Positions 1 through 9,458 are shown, numbered from the stretch's first letter. The stretch is DNA of 64,000 nucleotides from Pseudomonas plecoglossicida NBRC 103162 = DSM 15088 (GCF_000730665.1 NZ_BBIV01000030.1:1-64000), one strand, 5' to 3'. The notes: generated from the sequence alone by a model not told the origin. Numbers and translations: made by a program.

Positions 1-294
1 CATACGTGGTCACAGCTGTTTCAGCTGATGCCTACAGGGACTTCACGCCGATACCGTGCGGATCACTCTCCCACGCGGGTGTGGGGACACACACCAGTGC
101 TGGCTACGATCTCTGTCCCGCGCGCTCGAACCCTAACAAAGCAAAAGGCGGCTGGCCCTATCGGGCCAGCCGCCTTTTCTTTTTCAAAATGTCAGCGCCG
201 CTGCAGATCTGAAGCCATGCGCCTCATGTTTGCTGCGCGACAGCGCAGCCCGAAAGGGCTGGGTGATCTCCCACAGGTACTGTGTGTGCAGATA
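1..294. other. Leading intergenic region downstream of algA
   Basis: No convincing protein gene was found. The plus-strand reading frames that cross it are low-complexity antisense continuations of the algA region. The only clear element is a strong GC hairpin at 143-178. The 140 bases before it could be the 3' end of an untranslated RNA or of a gene beginning outside the window, since only eight in-frame codons precede the stop at about 25-27. I do not recognise the sequence as tmRNA, 6S or 4.5S RNA. Confidence 0.5.
143..178. terminator. Bidirectional rho-independent terminator
   Basis: A 16-bp perfect stem, AAAAGGCGGCTGGCCC paired with its complement, closes on a TATC loop. A-runs and T-runs flank it on both sides, so it can stop transcription from either direction. 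It is the first strong terminator downstream of algA on the minus strand, and it would also end any plus-strand transcript entering from the left edge. Confidence 0.85.
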
Positions 295-338
295 CCCTGT
301 GGGAGCCGGCTTGCCGGCGATGGGGCCGCAAAGCGGCC
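295..338. repeat. REP element
   Basis: The GGAGCCGGCTTGCCGGCGAT core is followed by the GGGCCGCAAAGCGGCCC hairpin, the usual layout of the dispersed REP copies in this window. It lies just past the algA stop codon. Confidence 0.85.
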
Positions 339-350
339 CTCGGGTTCAAC

Positions 351-1805
351 TCACTGCGCGATGGTCTTCACCGAAATCCCGCGCTCGACCGGCGTCGAAG
401 TACGCCCGTAGACATCCTCGAAGCGTTCGATGTCATCCTCGCCCAGGTAGCTCCCGGACTGCACTTCGATGATCTCCAGCGGGATCTTGCCCGGGTTGCG
501 CAGGCGGTGGATCGAGGCGATCGGGATGTAGGTCGACTGGTTCTCGGTGAGCAGGAACACGTTCTCGTCACAGGTCACCTCGGCGGTGCCGGACACCACG
601 ATCCAGTGCTCGGCACGGTGGTGGTGCATCTGCAGCGACAGGCTGGCGCCGGGCTTGACGGTGATGTGCTTGACCTGGAAGCGGCCGCCCATGTCCACCG
701 AATCGTACGAGCCCCATGGGCGGTACACTTCCAGGTGGTTCTGGGTCTCGCTGCGGCCCTGCTCGTCGAGCGTCTTGACCATCTGCTTGACGCCCTGGAC
801 CTTGTCCTTGTGGGCAATCATCATCGCATCCTTGGTCTCGACCACGACGATGTTCTCCAGGCCAATCACCGACACCAGCTTGCCGTTGCCATGGATCATG
901 CAGTTGCGGCTGTCCTGCACCACCACATCGCCCTTGGTGACGTTGCCATCGGCGTCCTTGTCGTGCACTTCCCACAGCGACGACCAGCAGCCGACGTCGC
1001 TCCAGCCGGCCGACATCGGCACCACGCAGGCGCGCTGGGTCTTTTCCATCACCGCGTAGTCGATGGAGTTGTCCGGGCAGCAGGCGAAGGTGGCTTCGTC
1101 GATGCTCAGTACGTCCTGGTCTTCCTTGCTGCGCTCAAGGGCCAGCACGCAGGTGTCGTAGATGTCGGCATCGTGCTTTTTCAGCTCTTCGAGGAAGCGG
1201 CTGGCGCGGAACAGGAACATGCCGCTGTTCCAGAAGTAGCCACCGGCGGAGACGAACTCGGCGGCGCGCTTTTCGTCGGGCTTCTCGACGAACTGGGCGA
1301 CCCGCGCCACGCCTTCGGGCAGCAGCGCGTCCTGGCTGGAACGGATGTAGCCGTAGCCGGTTTCCGGCTTGGTGGCCGGCACGCCGAACAGCACCATCTC
1401 GCCACGCTCGGCAGCCACGGTGGCCAGGGCCAGGGCACGTTGCAGGGCCTTCTGGTCGTCGATCACGTGGTCGGCTGGCAGCACCAGCATCAGCTCGTCA
1501 CGGCCTTCGTTGACCAGCTTCATGGCGGTCATCGCCACGGCCGGCGCTGTGTTGCGGCCGAACGGTTCCATCAGGATGGCCTGGGTCTCCAGCTTCAGGC
1601 TGGCCAGCTGCTCCTGGACGATGAACTTGTGGTCCTTGTTGCACACCACGATGGGCGCGTCCATGCCGTCGAACACCAGGCGTTCGATGGTCTGCTGGAA
1701 CAGGGTGTGCTCACCGGTCAGGGCCAGGAACTGCTTGGGGAACTGCTTGCGCGACAGAGGCCACAGACGGGAACCGCTACCACCAGAAAGAATTACCGGG
1801 ATCAT
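351..1805 (-). CDS. algA: Bifunctional mannose-6-phosphate isomerase / GDP-mannose pyrophosphorylase
   Basis: This cytoplasmic enzyme converts fructose-6-phosphate to mannose-6-phosphate, and mannose-1-phosphate plus GTP to GDP-mannose, the first and third steps to the alginate precursor. The nucleotidyltransferase half begins with the signature GGSGSRLWP at residues 8-16 and carries the FVEKP motif. The C-terminal cupin isomerase domain carries QMHHHRAEHW with the metal-ligand histidines. Length is 484 residues, as for family members. There are two adjacent ATG codons (1808 and 1805). The second is better spaced (7 bases) from the GGAG ribosome site. It is the last gene of the alginate operon, 35 bases after algF. 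Confidence 0.96.
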   Translation of the reverse strand: MIPVILSGGSGSRLWPLSRKQFPKQFLALTGEHTLFQQTIERLVFDGMDAPIVVCNKDHKFIVQEQLASLKLETQAILMEPFGRNTAPAVAMTAMKLVNEGRDELMLVLPADHVIDDQKALQRALALATVAAERGEMVLFGVPATKPETGYGYIRSSQDALLPEGVARVAQFVEKPDEKRAAEFVSAGGYFWNSGMFLFRASRFLEELKKHDADIYDTCVLALERSKEDQDVLSIDEATFACCPDNSIDYAVMEKTQRACVVPMSAGWSDVGCWSSLWEVHDKDADGNVTKGDVVVQDSRNCMIHGNGKLVSVIGLENIVVVETKDAMMIAHKDKVQGVKQMVKTLDEQGRSETQNHLEVYRPWGSYDSVDMGGRFQVKHITVKPGASLSLQMHHHRAEHWIVVSGTAEVTCDENVFLLTENQSTYIPIASIHRLRNPGKIPLEIIEVQSGSYLGEDDIERFEDVYGRTSTPVERGISVKTIAQ

Positions 1806-1843
1806 CATGTTTCTCCAATAAGGTCGTTAAAGAGGCAGAGGGA

Positions 1844-2491
1844 TCAGTTGCTAGCCACGGGGCGAGTTACCCACACCGGCGACACGTTGTTGCCGGAACC
1901 GGTTACATACAGCACGGCCGCTTCACCACGCTCCAGGGCGACGGGTTTCAGGTCGCTGACTTTCTTGTTGCCTTCGAACAGGGCCAGGTTGACCTTGACC
2001 GGGTTGATTTCACGCTCGCCACGGCCGTTGGCAGCCACCGACTGGACCACCTCGGTCTTGCCGTCGGCGGTTTTCAGGGTCAGGGCCTGGTCGGTCAGGT
2101 TCTGCACGCGTACCAGGGCTTTCTGCTTGTTCTTGAACGGAGGCTCTTCGATCAGTTGCGGATTGCCGCCGTTGTTGTTTACCAGGGTGTAGTACTTGTC
2201 CGCGGCCAGCTTGACCGGGACGCTCTTGCCGCCGACCTGGGCGTTGTAGTCACCGCCTGGCAGGAAGCTGAAGTCGCTGCTGGCCTGGGCGCCGACCTGC
2301 TTGATCTGGGTGTTGCCGACGCTGGCGGCGGCCGGCGCACTGGCCGCGTTGTACAGGCGCACGAAGGTCGAGCCCTTGGGCGCGCTCGGGCCATACAGCG
2401 CAGCGTCGGCGCCGGCGAAGGCCTGCATGGAGGCGAGAGACAGGCCGGCCGCGAGGGTGAGGGCTTTGGCAATGGAAGTCTTGGTAGTCAT
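1844..2491 (-). CDS. algF: Alginate O-acetylation periplasmic protein AlgF
   Basis: AlgF is needed, with AlgI, AlgJ and AlgX, for O-acetylation of mannuronate residues; its exact activity is not defined by sequence. The 215-residue protein begins with a cleavable signal peptide (positive start, hydrophobic stretch, cleavage likely after AFA near residue 27), placing it in the periplasm. The rest is a small all-beta-type sequence without an obvious catalytic motif. It sits 21 bases or so after algJ and before algA, its standard place in the operon. Confidence 0.93.
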   Translation of the reverse strand: MTTKTSIAKALTLAAGLSLASMQAFAGADAALYGPSAPKGSTFVRLYNAASAPAAASVGNTQIKQVGAQASSDFSFLPGGDYNAQVGGKSVPVKLAADKYYTLVNNNGGNPQLIEEPPFKNKQKALVRVQNLTDQALTLKTADGKTEVVQSVAANGRGEREINPVKVNLALFEGNKKVSDLKPVALERGEAAVLYVTGSGNNVSPVWVTRPVASN

Positions 2492-2512
2492 GTGCGTGTT
2501 CCTCTCTATCTA

Positions 2513-3670
2513 TCAGTGGTCCGTCCGGGTGGACGACAAGGCCAGGTTTTCTTCGGATTTACGGGTGTTTTTCAGCTGTGCGATCCACTGCGGATCGAAG
2601 CTGCTGAGGTCGTTCTTCATTGGCAGATAACGTTCGGGGAATTCCCACACCACCACTTGTGGCGCGGCGTTCTTGAAGGCATCGCTTTGCAGGTACTTGA
2701 GCATCGGCAGCAGCGGCCCGTGGCCGTCTTCGGCGTAGTTGGCGACGTCGCTGTGCAGGGCCTGCTGCAGCGCGCCGAGGAAGTTCCAGTGCGGGTTGGC
2801 GCTGTAGCTGGTGCCCACCAGGGCGACCGGGATCTGGCTGTCGGCGAACAGTGCGTCGCCGGCATCACCTTCGGCCTCGACCGGACGCGTGCTGCGCTGC
2901 TGCAGGTTGTCCGGGCTCGGCAACAGGTTGCTGAACAGCGGGTCGAGCGGCAGGAAGTTGGTCAGGTCACCCTTGTACGGGGCGGTGCTGCCAGCCTCGG
3001 TGATGAAGGTCTGCGGGTCGCCATTGAGCAGGCTTTGGCGGCTGACGGCCTCGGCCAGCGCTTGCGCGGCAACCTCGGCGCCCATTGGCGTCCAGTGGGT
3101 ATCGGTGCGCAGGAACACCTGGCCACGGGCCTTGGCCTGCTCCATGGGGGCCATCAGGTCCGGGGCGAACACGTTGGCCTGACGGGCCTGGGCGTGGAAC
3201 TGGTTGTACAGGTCGTCATGCAGGCTGGCGGGCAGCTCCTTGCCGACGTACTCCGAGTAGACCCGCGCCTTGGCCGGCACGATCGCCAGCACCAGCTGGC
3301 TGCCGTGCTGTTGCAGGGTGTCGCGCACGCCACGGATCAGCGCCAGGTTTTCCTGCATCAGCTGGTCGGCACCGGCGGTGGGTTTGAACTCCTCGTCGCT
3401 GAACAGCCACTGGTCGCGGCCCAGCACCACGCCGGGGCGGCCTTCGTTGAACAGCTTGAAGTCCAGCGCGGCCCAGAGGTTGGTGCCCAGGCGCTTGATC
3501 GGGAACGCGTCGTCGTAGTGGGTCTCGGCCGCCTTGGCCAGCTTGCCGTTGAGCACGGTCATCTGCTCGGTGCGCTGGAAGCTTTGCAGGCCACCGGTGG
3601 ACCAGGCGCCCATGCCCACCAGCAGGCCGAGGAACGACAGGGAATAAGTGATGCGTAATGTCCGGGTCAT
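2513..3670 (-). CDS. algJ: Alginate O-acetyltransferase AlgJ (SGNH-like)
   Basis: AlgJ is an inner-membrane-anchored periplasmic enzyme thought to take acetyl groups delivered by AlgI. One N-terminal signal-anchor helix is followed by an AlgX/AlgJ SGNH-like domain with the DTHW motif (Asp/His near residues 190-192) and GTSYS (near 286-290) supplying the candidate triad. Three possible starts overlap (TTG 3679, ATG 3676, ATG 3670). Only 3670 has good spacing from the GAGG that overlaps the algI stop, giving 385 residues. algI ends immediately upstream, so the two are translationally close. Confidence 0.93.
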   Translation of the reverse strand: MTRTLRITYSLSFLGLLVGMGAWSTGGLQSFQRTEQMTVLNGKLAKAAETHYDDAFPIKRLGTNLWAALDFKLFNEGRPGVVLGRDQWLFSDEEFKPTAGADQLMQENLALIRGVRDTLQQHGSQLVLAIVPAKARVYSEYVGKELPASLHDDLYNQFHAQARQANVFAPDLMAPMEQAKARGQVFLRTDTHWTPMGAEVAAQALAEAVSRQSLLNGDPQTFITEAGSTAPYKGDLTNFLPLDPLFSNLLPSPDNLQQRSTRPVEAEGDAGDALFADSQIPVALVGTSYSANPHWNFLGALQQALHSDVANYAEDGHGPLLPMLKYLQSDAFKNAAPQVVVWEFPERYLPMKNDLSSFDPQWIAQLKNTRKSEENLALSSTRTDH

Positions 3671-3681
3671 GGTCATCAACC

Positions 3682-5139
3682 TCAGAACTGGAAGTAGAGG
3701 AACGGCGAGTAGCTCTGCGCCGAAAGCTTGAGGATCGAGGCCACGAACAGCGTCAGGATCAGGGCGCGGGAGACGACCCGGGTCCAGTCCAGGACGATCG
3801 AGCCGTCAGCGTTGACCTGCACCAGGGTCGCCTTGGCCGTTGGCTTGGCGTTGCGGTAGAAGTCGCGCAGGCCGAAGAACGCCAGGGTGAGGTAGGCGAT
3901 CACCAGGGTGGCCACCTGCAGCCCGGTGAGTTGGGCGCGGTTGAGCTCGGACAGCTGCCACTCGCCGAAGCTGAACATGGCGCCGTACATGCGACCGGCC
4001 ACGTGCAGGTTCTCGGCGCGGAAGATCACCCAGCCGACCACCACCAGCAGGAAGGTGAACGCCCACTTGACCGGGTTGAAGCGCTGCGGGTTGGTGTCGA
4101 TGCCCAGCGCACGCTCGATGGCCAGCCACATGCCGTGCCAGGCGCCCCAGATGATGTAGGTGAAGTTGGCACCGTGCCACAGGCCGCCCAGCAGCATGGT
4201 CAGGAACAGGTTGCGGTAGGTGTTGAAGGTGCCTTTGCGGTTGCCGCCCAGGGTGATGTACAGGTAGTCGCGCAGCCAGGTCGACAGGCTGATGTGCCAG
4301 CGGCGCCAGAACTCGGTGATCGACTGGCTGATGTAAGGCTGCTTGAAGTTCTCCATGAAGCGGAAGCCCATCATCAGGCCCAGGCCGATGGCCATGTCGC
4401 TGTAGCCGGAGAAGTCGAAGTACAGCTGTGCGGTGTAGGCCAGCGCGCCGAGCCAGGCGTCCCCGGTGGTCGGGTTCTGCAGGGCGAAGCAGTGGTCGGC
4501 GACCACGGCCAGGGTGTCGGCGATGAACACTTTCTTGATGAAGCCCTGCATGAAGCGGGTGCAGCCTTCGGAGAACTTGTCCAGGGTGTGGGTGCGGTTG
4601 TTGAACTGGTCGACCAGGTCCTTGAAGCGCAGCACGGGGCCGGCGATCAGGTGCGGGAAGATCGCCACGAACGCGGCGAAGTCGATCAGGTTGCGGGTGG
4701 CCGGGGTGTCGCCGCGGTACACGTCAATGATGTAGCTGATCGACTCGAAGATGTAGAACGAGATACCGATCGGCAGCAGCACGTGGGTGAGGATGAACGG
4801 TTCCAGGCCGAACGAGCTGATGATCGCGTTGAGGCTGTCGACGCCGAAGTTGGCGTACTTGAAGTAGCCGAGGATCGTCAGGTCTACACCCACGCCCAGC
4901 AGCAGCCAGCGCTGGGCGGGCTTGGTGCGCACGCCGGCGGCGCCGACTTTCAGGCCGATCCAGTAGTTCCACAGGGTCACGCCGGCGAACAGGGCGAGGA
5001 AGTCCACCCGCCACCAGGCGTAGAAGATGTAGCTGGCGACCAGCAGCAGCAGGTTGCGATAGCGTTGCCCGCTCAAGTAGTACAAGCCGAGGAAGATCGG
5101 CAAGAACAGGAACAGGAACACGTTGGACGAGAAGACCAT
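3682..5139 (-). CDS. algI: Alginate O-acetyltransferase AlgI (MBOAT family)
   Basis: AlgI is a multi-pass inner-membrane protein thought to pass acetyl groups across the membrane for alginate acetylation. The 485-residue sequence starts with a hydrophobic N-terminus and has many membrane segments. It carries the MBOAT signature around GGLWHGANFTYIIWGAWHG, which includes the invariant histidine. The start is supported by GGAG seven bases upstream. Unlike the other operon genes it is separated from its upstream neighbour algL by about 190 bases holding a REP doublet. Confidence 0.96.
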   Translation of the reverse strand: MVFSSNVFLFLFLPIFLGLYYLSGQRYRNLLLLVASYIFYAWWRVDFLALFAGVTLWNYWIGLKVGAAGVRTKPAQRWLLLGVGVDLTILGYFKYANFGVDSLNAIISSFGLEPFILTHVLLPIGISFYIFESISYIIDVYRGDTPATRNLIDFAAFVAIFPHLIAGPVLRFKDLVDQFNNRTHTLDKFSEGCTRFMQGFIKKVFIADTLAVVADHCFALQNPTTGDAWLGALAYTAQLYFDFSGYSDMAIGLGLMMGFRFMENFKQPYISQSITEFWRRWHISLSTWLRDYLYITLGGNRKGTFNTYRNLFLTMLLGGLWHGANFTYIIWGAWHGMWLAIERALGIDTNPQRFNPVKWAFTFLLVVVGWVIFRAENLHVAGRMYGAMFSFGEWQLSELNRAQLTGLQVATLVIAYLTLAFFGLRDFYRNAKPTAKATLVQVNADGSIVLDWTRVVSRALILTLFVASILKLSAQSYSPFLYFQF

Positions 5140-5220
5140 CCCGGTTCTCCTTATTGTTCACAGCATCCGGGGCAAAGCGCCCCCCAAACCCCCCACGCTA
5201 ATGTGGCGGGCTACCTAGAT

Positions 5221-5323
5221 CCCTGTAGGAGCTGGCTTGCCTGCGATGGGCCGCGAAGCGGCCCCCGACCATGGCAGGGCAAGGCTTCGCCTTGCATCGC
5301 AGGCAAGCCCGCTCCTACAGGGG
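5221..5323. repeat. REP doublet (REPIN) between algL and algI
   Basis: Two inverted REP copies face each other: the left one begins CCCTGTAGGAGCTGGC and the right one ends GCTCCTACAGGG. Between them lie smaller hairpins, including GGGCCGCGAAGCGGCCC. The whole can fold into a long cruciform or an RNA stem inside the alginate transcript. Confidence 0.9.
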
Positions 5324-5331
5324 GTCTTGCG

Positions 5332-6435
5332 TTACTTCTTGGTATCCGCGCTCGGGTCGTAGACCCGAGTGAGGTTGCCACCGAGCCTGAAGCTGTCGAA
5401 CGGCTGCATGCCGCGCTTGCGCTGCAGGGTGTAGGCATTGCATGGGTAGAGCGTGCAGTACGGCTCCATCCAGGCGTACTTGCTGTCGATCTTCAGGTCC
5501 TTCATGTCCTGCTTCTCGCCATTGCGGGTCTTGAACGCGCTCGGGTCCTTCGCCCCGTTCAGCACGCGCTGGGCCAGGCGCTGCAAGGCGTTGTCGTTCT
5601 CGCCGCGCAGGTCCACGCCATTGACCTTGGCGAAGCTGGCGATCATCGTCAGCGGCGGCAGGGCATAGTTGTGGTAGGCCAGTGCGCGCTGCTTGCGCTT
5701 GAGTTCGTTGGGCAGGAAGCCCTGCGCGTCGACCTGGCTGGCGCCGACCTTGTATTCCTTCACCGCCCAGTCGAACAGGTCGCGCCGGTCAGTGGCCACG
5801 GCGGTGGCCATCACCGACCAGGCCGCCCAGTAGCTGTGGTTGTTGATCTTCTCCAGCGGCAGGTCGCTCCAGTCGCGCACGGTCTGTTCGGCGAGGCGGG
5901 CGAACCACTTCTCGATCAGCTCGGCCTCGGCCTGGTGTGCGGCCAGCGGCTGCGAGTTGGAGAACTTCAGGCGCAACCACGAGCCGCTCATGCTGCCCAG
6001 CGCCCATTTGCGCATGGACTTGCCGGTGTGGTTGTAGTCGCCGGACATCAGCGCATCGGCGCGCGCCCAGGTGCCCAGCCAGGTCAGGGTGCAGTCGAGC
6101 TGCGCCGGGCGGCCGTCACGCATGTACTGGCCGACCATCTTGCTCACGCCCTTCTCGAGTGTGGTGATGTCTTCGGTGGACTTGCGAAAGGCCTTCTCCG
6201 AGCTGGCGTTGAGCGTCGCCCGGGCCTTGTCCGAGCCTTCGTACTTGCTGCGAAACTGCAGGGCACCGGTGTAGGGCTTGGGCGCCGGCTCGCAGCGGAA
6301 GTTGCCGTCGCTGGTCTTGAGCTTCTCGATGCCCTCGTAGTAACCCTGCGGGGGCATCAGCGCGGCCTGCGCCGCACCGCCGAACAGGGCGAGGGCGAGC
6401 AGGGCGGGGCTGGCGATTCGCTTGAATTCAGTCAT
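5332..6435 (-). CDS. algL: Periplasmic alginate lyase
   Basis: AlgL is a polysaccharide lyase family 5 enzyme that degrades polymannuronate by beta-elimination; in the operon it clears polymer that strays into the periplasm. A 26-residue signal peptide ends near GGAAQA. The mature protein has the family active-site motif NNHSYW with the catalytic histidine and tyrosine. Length is 367 residues, normal for PL5. The start follows the algX stop by seven bases and overlaps a GAGG site. Confidence 0.95.
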   Translation of the reverse strand: MTEFKRIASPALLALALFGGAAQAALMPPQGYYEGIEKLKTSDGNFRCEPAPKPYTGALQFRSKYEGSDKARATLNASSEKAFRKSTEDITTLEKGVSKMVGQYMRDGRPAQLDCTLTWLGTWARADALMSGDYNHTGKSMRKWALGSMSGSWLRLKFSNSQPLAAHQAEAELIEKWFARLAEQTVRDWSDLPLEKINNHSYWAAWSVMATAVATDRRDLFDWAVKEYKVGASQVDAQGFLPNELKRKQRALAYHNYALPPLTMIASFAKVNGVDLRGENDNALQRLAQRVLNGAKDPSAFKTRNGEKQDMKDLKIDSKYAWMEPYCTLYPCNAYTLQRKRGMQPFDSFRLGGNLTRVYDPSADTKK

Positions 6436-6442
6436 GGTCGCC

Positions 6443-7885
6443 TCACTGGCCGGCCTGCGCGGTCTGCGCGGGCACGGCGAAGTTGTTGCGTTTGCAGAGC
6501 TTGGCCTCGACCTTCTGGGTGCCTTTTTCCGGCCCCTGGATCTCGAAGGCCAGCAGGTTCTGGCTGGCCCAGTCTTCGTCCTCGCGCATCTGGAAGACGA
6601 AGCGACCGTCAGTGTCGGAGGTCTCAGGTTTCTCCAGCTTGATGTCCTCGTGGCGGCCGTTGAGGTACCAGAGGGTCGCTTGCAGCACCTTCACCGAAGG
6701 GTCTTCGAACTTGACGTCCATCTGCAGGTTGCGGTTGACCAGGTCCTTGATCACGCCGCCCTTGCCGTTGACCATCAGCTCGTTCTTGCCAGGCTTGAGC
6801 GTGGTGCTGGCGCTCATCAGCGCCGGGCGTGCATCGCAGCCGTCGTCGAGCAGGCCGAGGATCTGCCGCCAGATGGTTTCCTGGTCCAGGCGGTACAGCG
6901 GGGAGAATTCCCAGACGAGGATCTTCGGTGGGTTGTTCTGGAATTCCTCGCTTCCCAGGTACTGGATCATCGAGCCTTCCAGGCCACCGCCGGGGAAGGC
7001 GACGTTGAGCACGTCGGCGCCGATGTACTGCTCGAGGAAGCCGGAGAAGTTGTAGTTCTTGCCGCTGTGGCTGGTGCCGACCAGGGTGATCTGCGCGTTG
7101 CCGCTGTCACCGAACAGGTCGTCGCCGCCGCCGCTCGAACCTTTCGGTTCGGTGGCGAACTGGTCCATGTACTGCACCGCGTAGCTGGTTCCGCAGAGCT
7201 GTCCGGCAACGTTGTGCAGGGTGCCGGTCTTGCCCATGCGCCCGGACTTGCGGGTTTCGAACTCCTTGCGCGGGATGCCTTCGAAGGCCGGCATCTTGTG
7301 CACGGTGTCGGCCACGATCTTCGCCGCGCGCTCGGCGCCGTACGGCGTCCAGTGCTGGTCGCCGCGGAAGTAGAAGTCCTTGCCCTGGTCGGCAGCGGCC
7401 AGTTGCTCGTTGGTCAGCGGCGACAGGTCGGGCACGTTGTAGCCCATGCTGGCGAAGCGCTTGAGCATGGCCTGGTAGTTGCCCAGGGCCTTCTGGTAGT
7501 CGAAGGCGGCTTTCTCGGCCGGATTGAGCATGTTGCGGTTCACCAGGCCACGGGTCGGCTGGTAGACCACGACCAGCTCCACGCCGCGCTTCTTGAACGC
7601 GTCATGCACCTGCTGCAGGCGCTTGTAGCCGGCCGGGGTGGTATTGAACTCGGTGCGCAGGTCTTCGCGGGTACGGAACAGCCAGTCGCCCTTGGCCTGC
7701 ACCAGCGTGGTGAAGTTCTGCTGGTAGCGGGTGGTGTAGCGGCTGGCATCATGCGCCTCGGGGCAGAGCTGGCAGCAAGGCTCGGCGGTGAAGGTCGGGG
7801 CCTTCACCTCATCGGCGCGCACGCCCTGGCTGATGGCCAGGAGGGCGGCGGACAGGCCCAGCAGTTTCATCAGGTGTGGAGTCAT
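6443..7885 (-). CDS. algX: Alginate acetyltransferase and assembly protein AlgX
   Basis: AlgX is a periplasmic enzyme that makes the final acetyl transfer onto alginate and is part of the export complex. A signal peptide (about 24 residues) is followed by an SGNH-like domain with GDQHWTPYGAE and GTSHSGKNYNF, giving the Ser-His-Asp set. The C-terminal third, from about residue 345, fits the carbohydrate-binding module of the family. Length is 480 residues. Clustered cysteines near the N-terminus (CCQLC) are conserved in the family. It sits 13 bases after algG. Confidence 0.95.
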   Translation of the reverse strand: MTPHLMKLLGLSAALLAISQGVRADEVKAPTFTAEPCCQLCPEAHDASRYTTRYQQNFTTLVQAKGDWLFRTREDLRTEFNTTPAGYKRLQQVHDAFKKRGVELVVVYQPTRGLVNRNMLNPAEKAAFDYQKALGNYQAMLKRFASMGYNVPDLSPLTNEQLAAADQGKDFYFRGDQHWTPYGAERAAKIVADTVHKMPAFEGIPRKEFETRKSGRMGKTGTLHNVAGQLCGTSYAVQYMDQFATEPKGSSGGGDDLFGDSGNAQITLVGTSHSGKNYNFSGFLEQYIGADVLNVAFPGGGLEGSMIQYLGSEEFQNNPPKILVWEFSPLYRLDQETIWRQILGLLDDGCDARPALMSASTTLKPGKNELMVNGKGGVIKDLVNRNLQMDVKFEDPSVKVLQATLWYLNGRHEDIKLEKPETSDTDGRFVFQMREDEDWASQNLLAFEIQGPEKGTQKVEAKLCKRNNFAVPAQTAQAGQ

Positions 7886-7898
7886 GGTCTGGGCTTCC

Positions 7899-9458
7899 TT
7901 AATCGATCATTTCGGTCTGGCGTTCGACCGGGTCGATCAGCACGGCCTTCTGCTGGCGCACCAGCAGGTCGAGGATTTCGTCCTGGCGCTCGCCGAGGAT
8001 GCCGTTGAGGCTGATGCCGTTGGCCTTGCGCGGGGCGAGCATGGAGACCTTGTACAACTCGACCGACAGCGGCGAGTCGATCGACAAGGGGCCGGAACCG
8101 TTGGCCGCCAGTTCACCGCCAACCACGATCAGCGACACTTTGGTGTCGAACGGGTCGAGGGCGATGTCGCGGTCGGTGTCGGACAAATCCTTGATGTGCC
8201 CGTAGACACCGACCAGGCCGTTGGCCATGGCGACGTTCTCGTACAGGCGGATGTTCACGCTGTTGCGCACACGGATGCCGTGGCGGCGGTTGTTGATCAG
8301 CTTGTTGCCCCAGATCAGGTTGTCGCCGCTTTCGTACAAGGTGATGCCGTCGGTGTGGTTGCGGTAGATCTCGTTGTAGGCGATCAGGTTGTTGACGCTG
8401 TTACGGTCGATCACCACGCCCGAGAGCTTGTTGTCATAGCTCTTGTTGTTGATGATCCAGCTGTCGTTGACCTCACGCGAGACGATGATCCCGTGCTTCT
8501 TCTTGGTGCCGTACACGGTGTTGCCGGCGATGATCAGGCGATGCGAACGGTCGTGCGGGTCGATGCCGTAGACGATGTTGTCGCGGTAGGTGTTGTCCTT
8601 GACCACGAAGTCCTGGGTCTCGTAGCAGTAGAAGCCGTACCACATGTCGCTGAATTCCGAGCCGATGATCCAGCCGGTGGGTTCCGGGCGACCCATGCGC
8701 TTGGCCATGTTCGGCGTGTACTGCGAGATGCTCACGCCATACGACTTGGACTTGGCGTAGCCGAAGCTAGCCATCTTGGTATTGACGATGTAAGTCTCGG
8801 TGCCGCCCCACGACAGCAGGAACGGGCGGAATTCCTTGGGCGAGCGGAAGGTGGCGGGGCCGTTGTCCTTCTCGCGCCAGCCGGTCACCTGGGTGTCGCT
8901 GACGAACAGCTTGCCGTCGTTGACCAGGAACGCGCCGCCTTCCTGGGACAGGCGCAGCTGCTTGACCTTGCCGTCGATCTCCAGGATGCCCTTCTGCCCG
9001 ACCACGATCGGCAGGCGTGCCAGGTACACACCTGGCTCGACTTCGCTGAGGTACTGCTTGGGTACCTGCTTGCTCAGTTGCACCAGGTCGACATGGCCGT
9101 CATCGACGAAGATCGCCTGGGGAATGCCGTGCTGGCGCTGCACCCACTCGGCAGCCTTGTTGTTACCGCCGATGAACTCCTTGAGCGACTCTTCCTGCAG
9201 CATGCGGCGTACGCTGACCTTGCCCTTGTGGCGGCGGTCGATCTTCTTCTGCACGGCCTCATAGGTGTAGCCGCTCAGGTCGGGCAGCTTCGGCGGGTCC
9301 ATGTGCAGAGCTTCGGCCGGCGCGCTGGACACGGTGTAGGTCTTGGCCTGCTGCAGCTCCTTGGCGATCACCGCAGGTTCTGCGGCGACGGCCAGGCCGC
9401 TTGCCAGCAGCAGGGCGCTGGCCAGGAGGCTGTGACGTAAGTGTGGGTGAAGGTTCAT
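7899..9458 (-). CDS. algG: Mannuronan C5-epimerase
   Basis: AlgG converts D-mannuronate to L-guluronate in the polymer in the periplasm. After a 26-residue signal peptide comes a region rich in NNxI/NxI repeats typical of a right-handed beta-helix (CASH/PbH1 repeats, about residues 230-450). The catalytic motif DPHD is at residues 300-303. The 519-residue length and the position between algE and algX match known operons. A GAGAGGA site precedes the ATG. Confidence 0.96.
   Translation of the reverse strand: MNLHPHLRHSLLASALLLASGLAVAAEPAVIAKELQQAKTYTVSSAPAEALHMDPPKLPDLSGYTYEAVQKKIDRRHKGKVSVRRMLQEESLKEFIGGNNKAAEWVQRQHGIPQAIFVDDGHVDLVQLSKQVPKQYLSEVEPGVYLARLPIVVGQKGILEIDGKVKQLRLSQEGGAFLVNDGKLFVSDTQVTGWREKDNGPATFRSPKEFRPFLLSWGGTETYIVNTKMASFGYAKSKSYGVSISQYTPNMAKRMGRPEPTGWIIGSEFSDMWYGFYCYETQDFVVKDNTYRDNIVYGIDPHDRSHRLIIAGNTVYGTKKKHGIIVSREVNDSWIINNKSYDNKLSGVVIDRNSVNNLIAYNEIYRNHTDGITLYESGDNLIWGNKLINNRRHGIRVRNSVNIRLYENVAMANGLVGVYGHIKDLSDTDRDIALDPFDTKVSLIVVGGELAANGSGPLSIDSPLSVELYKVSMLAPRKANGISLNGILGERQDEILDLLVRQQKAVLIDPVERQTEMID

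Noticed and set aside
282..6642. Very long plus-strand open frames opposite the alginate genes (for example 282-2192 and 3658-6642)
   Set aside because: They are antisense shadows of high-G+C genes with GC-biased third positions. Their translations are low-complexity (His/Val/Asp/Gly-rich), and the minus-strand genes are fully recognisable.
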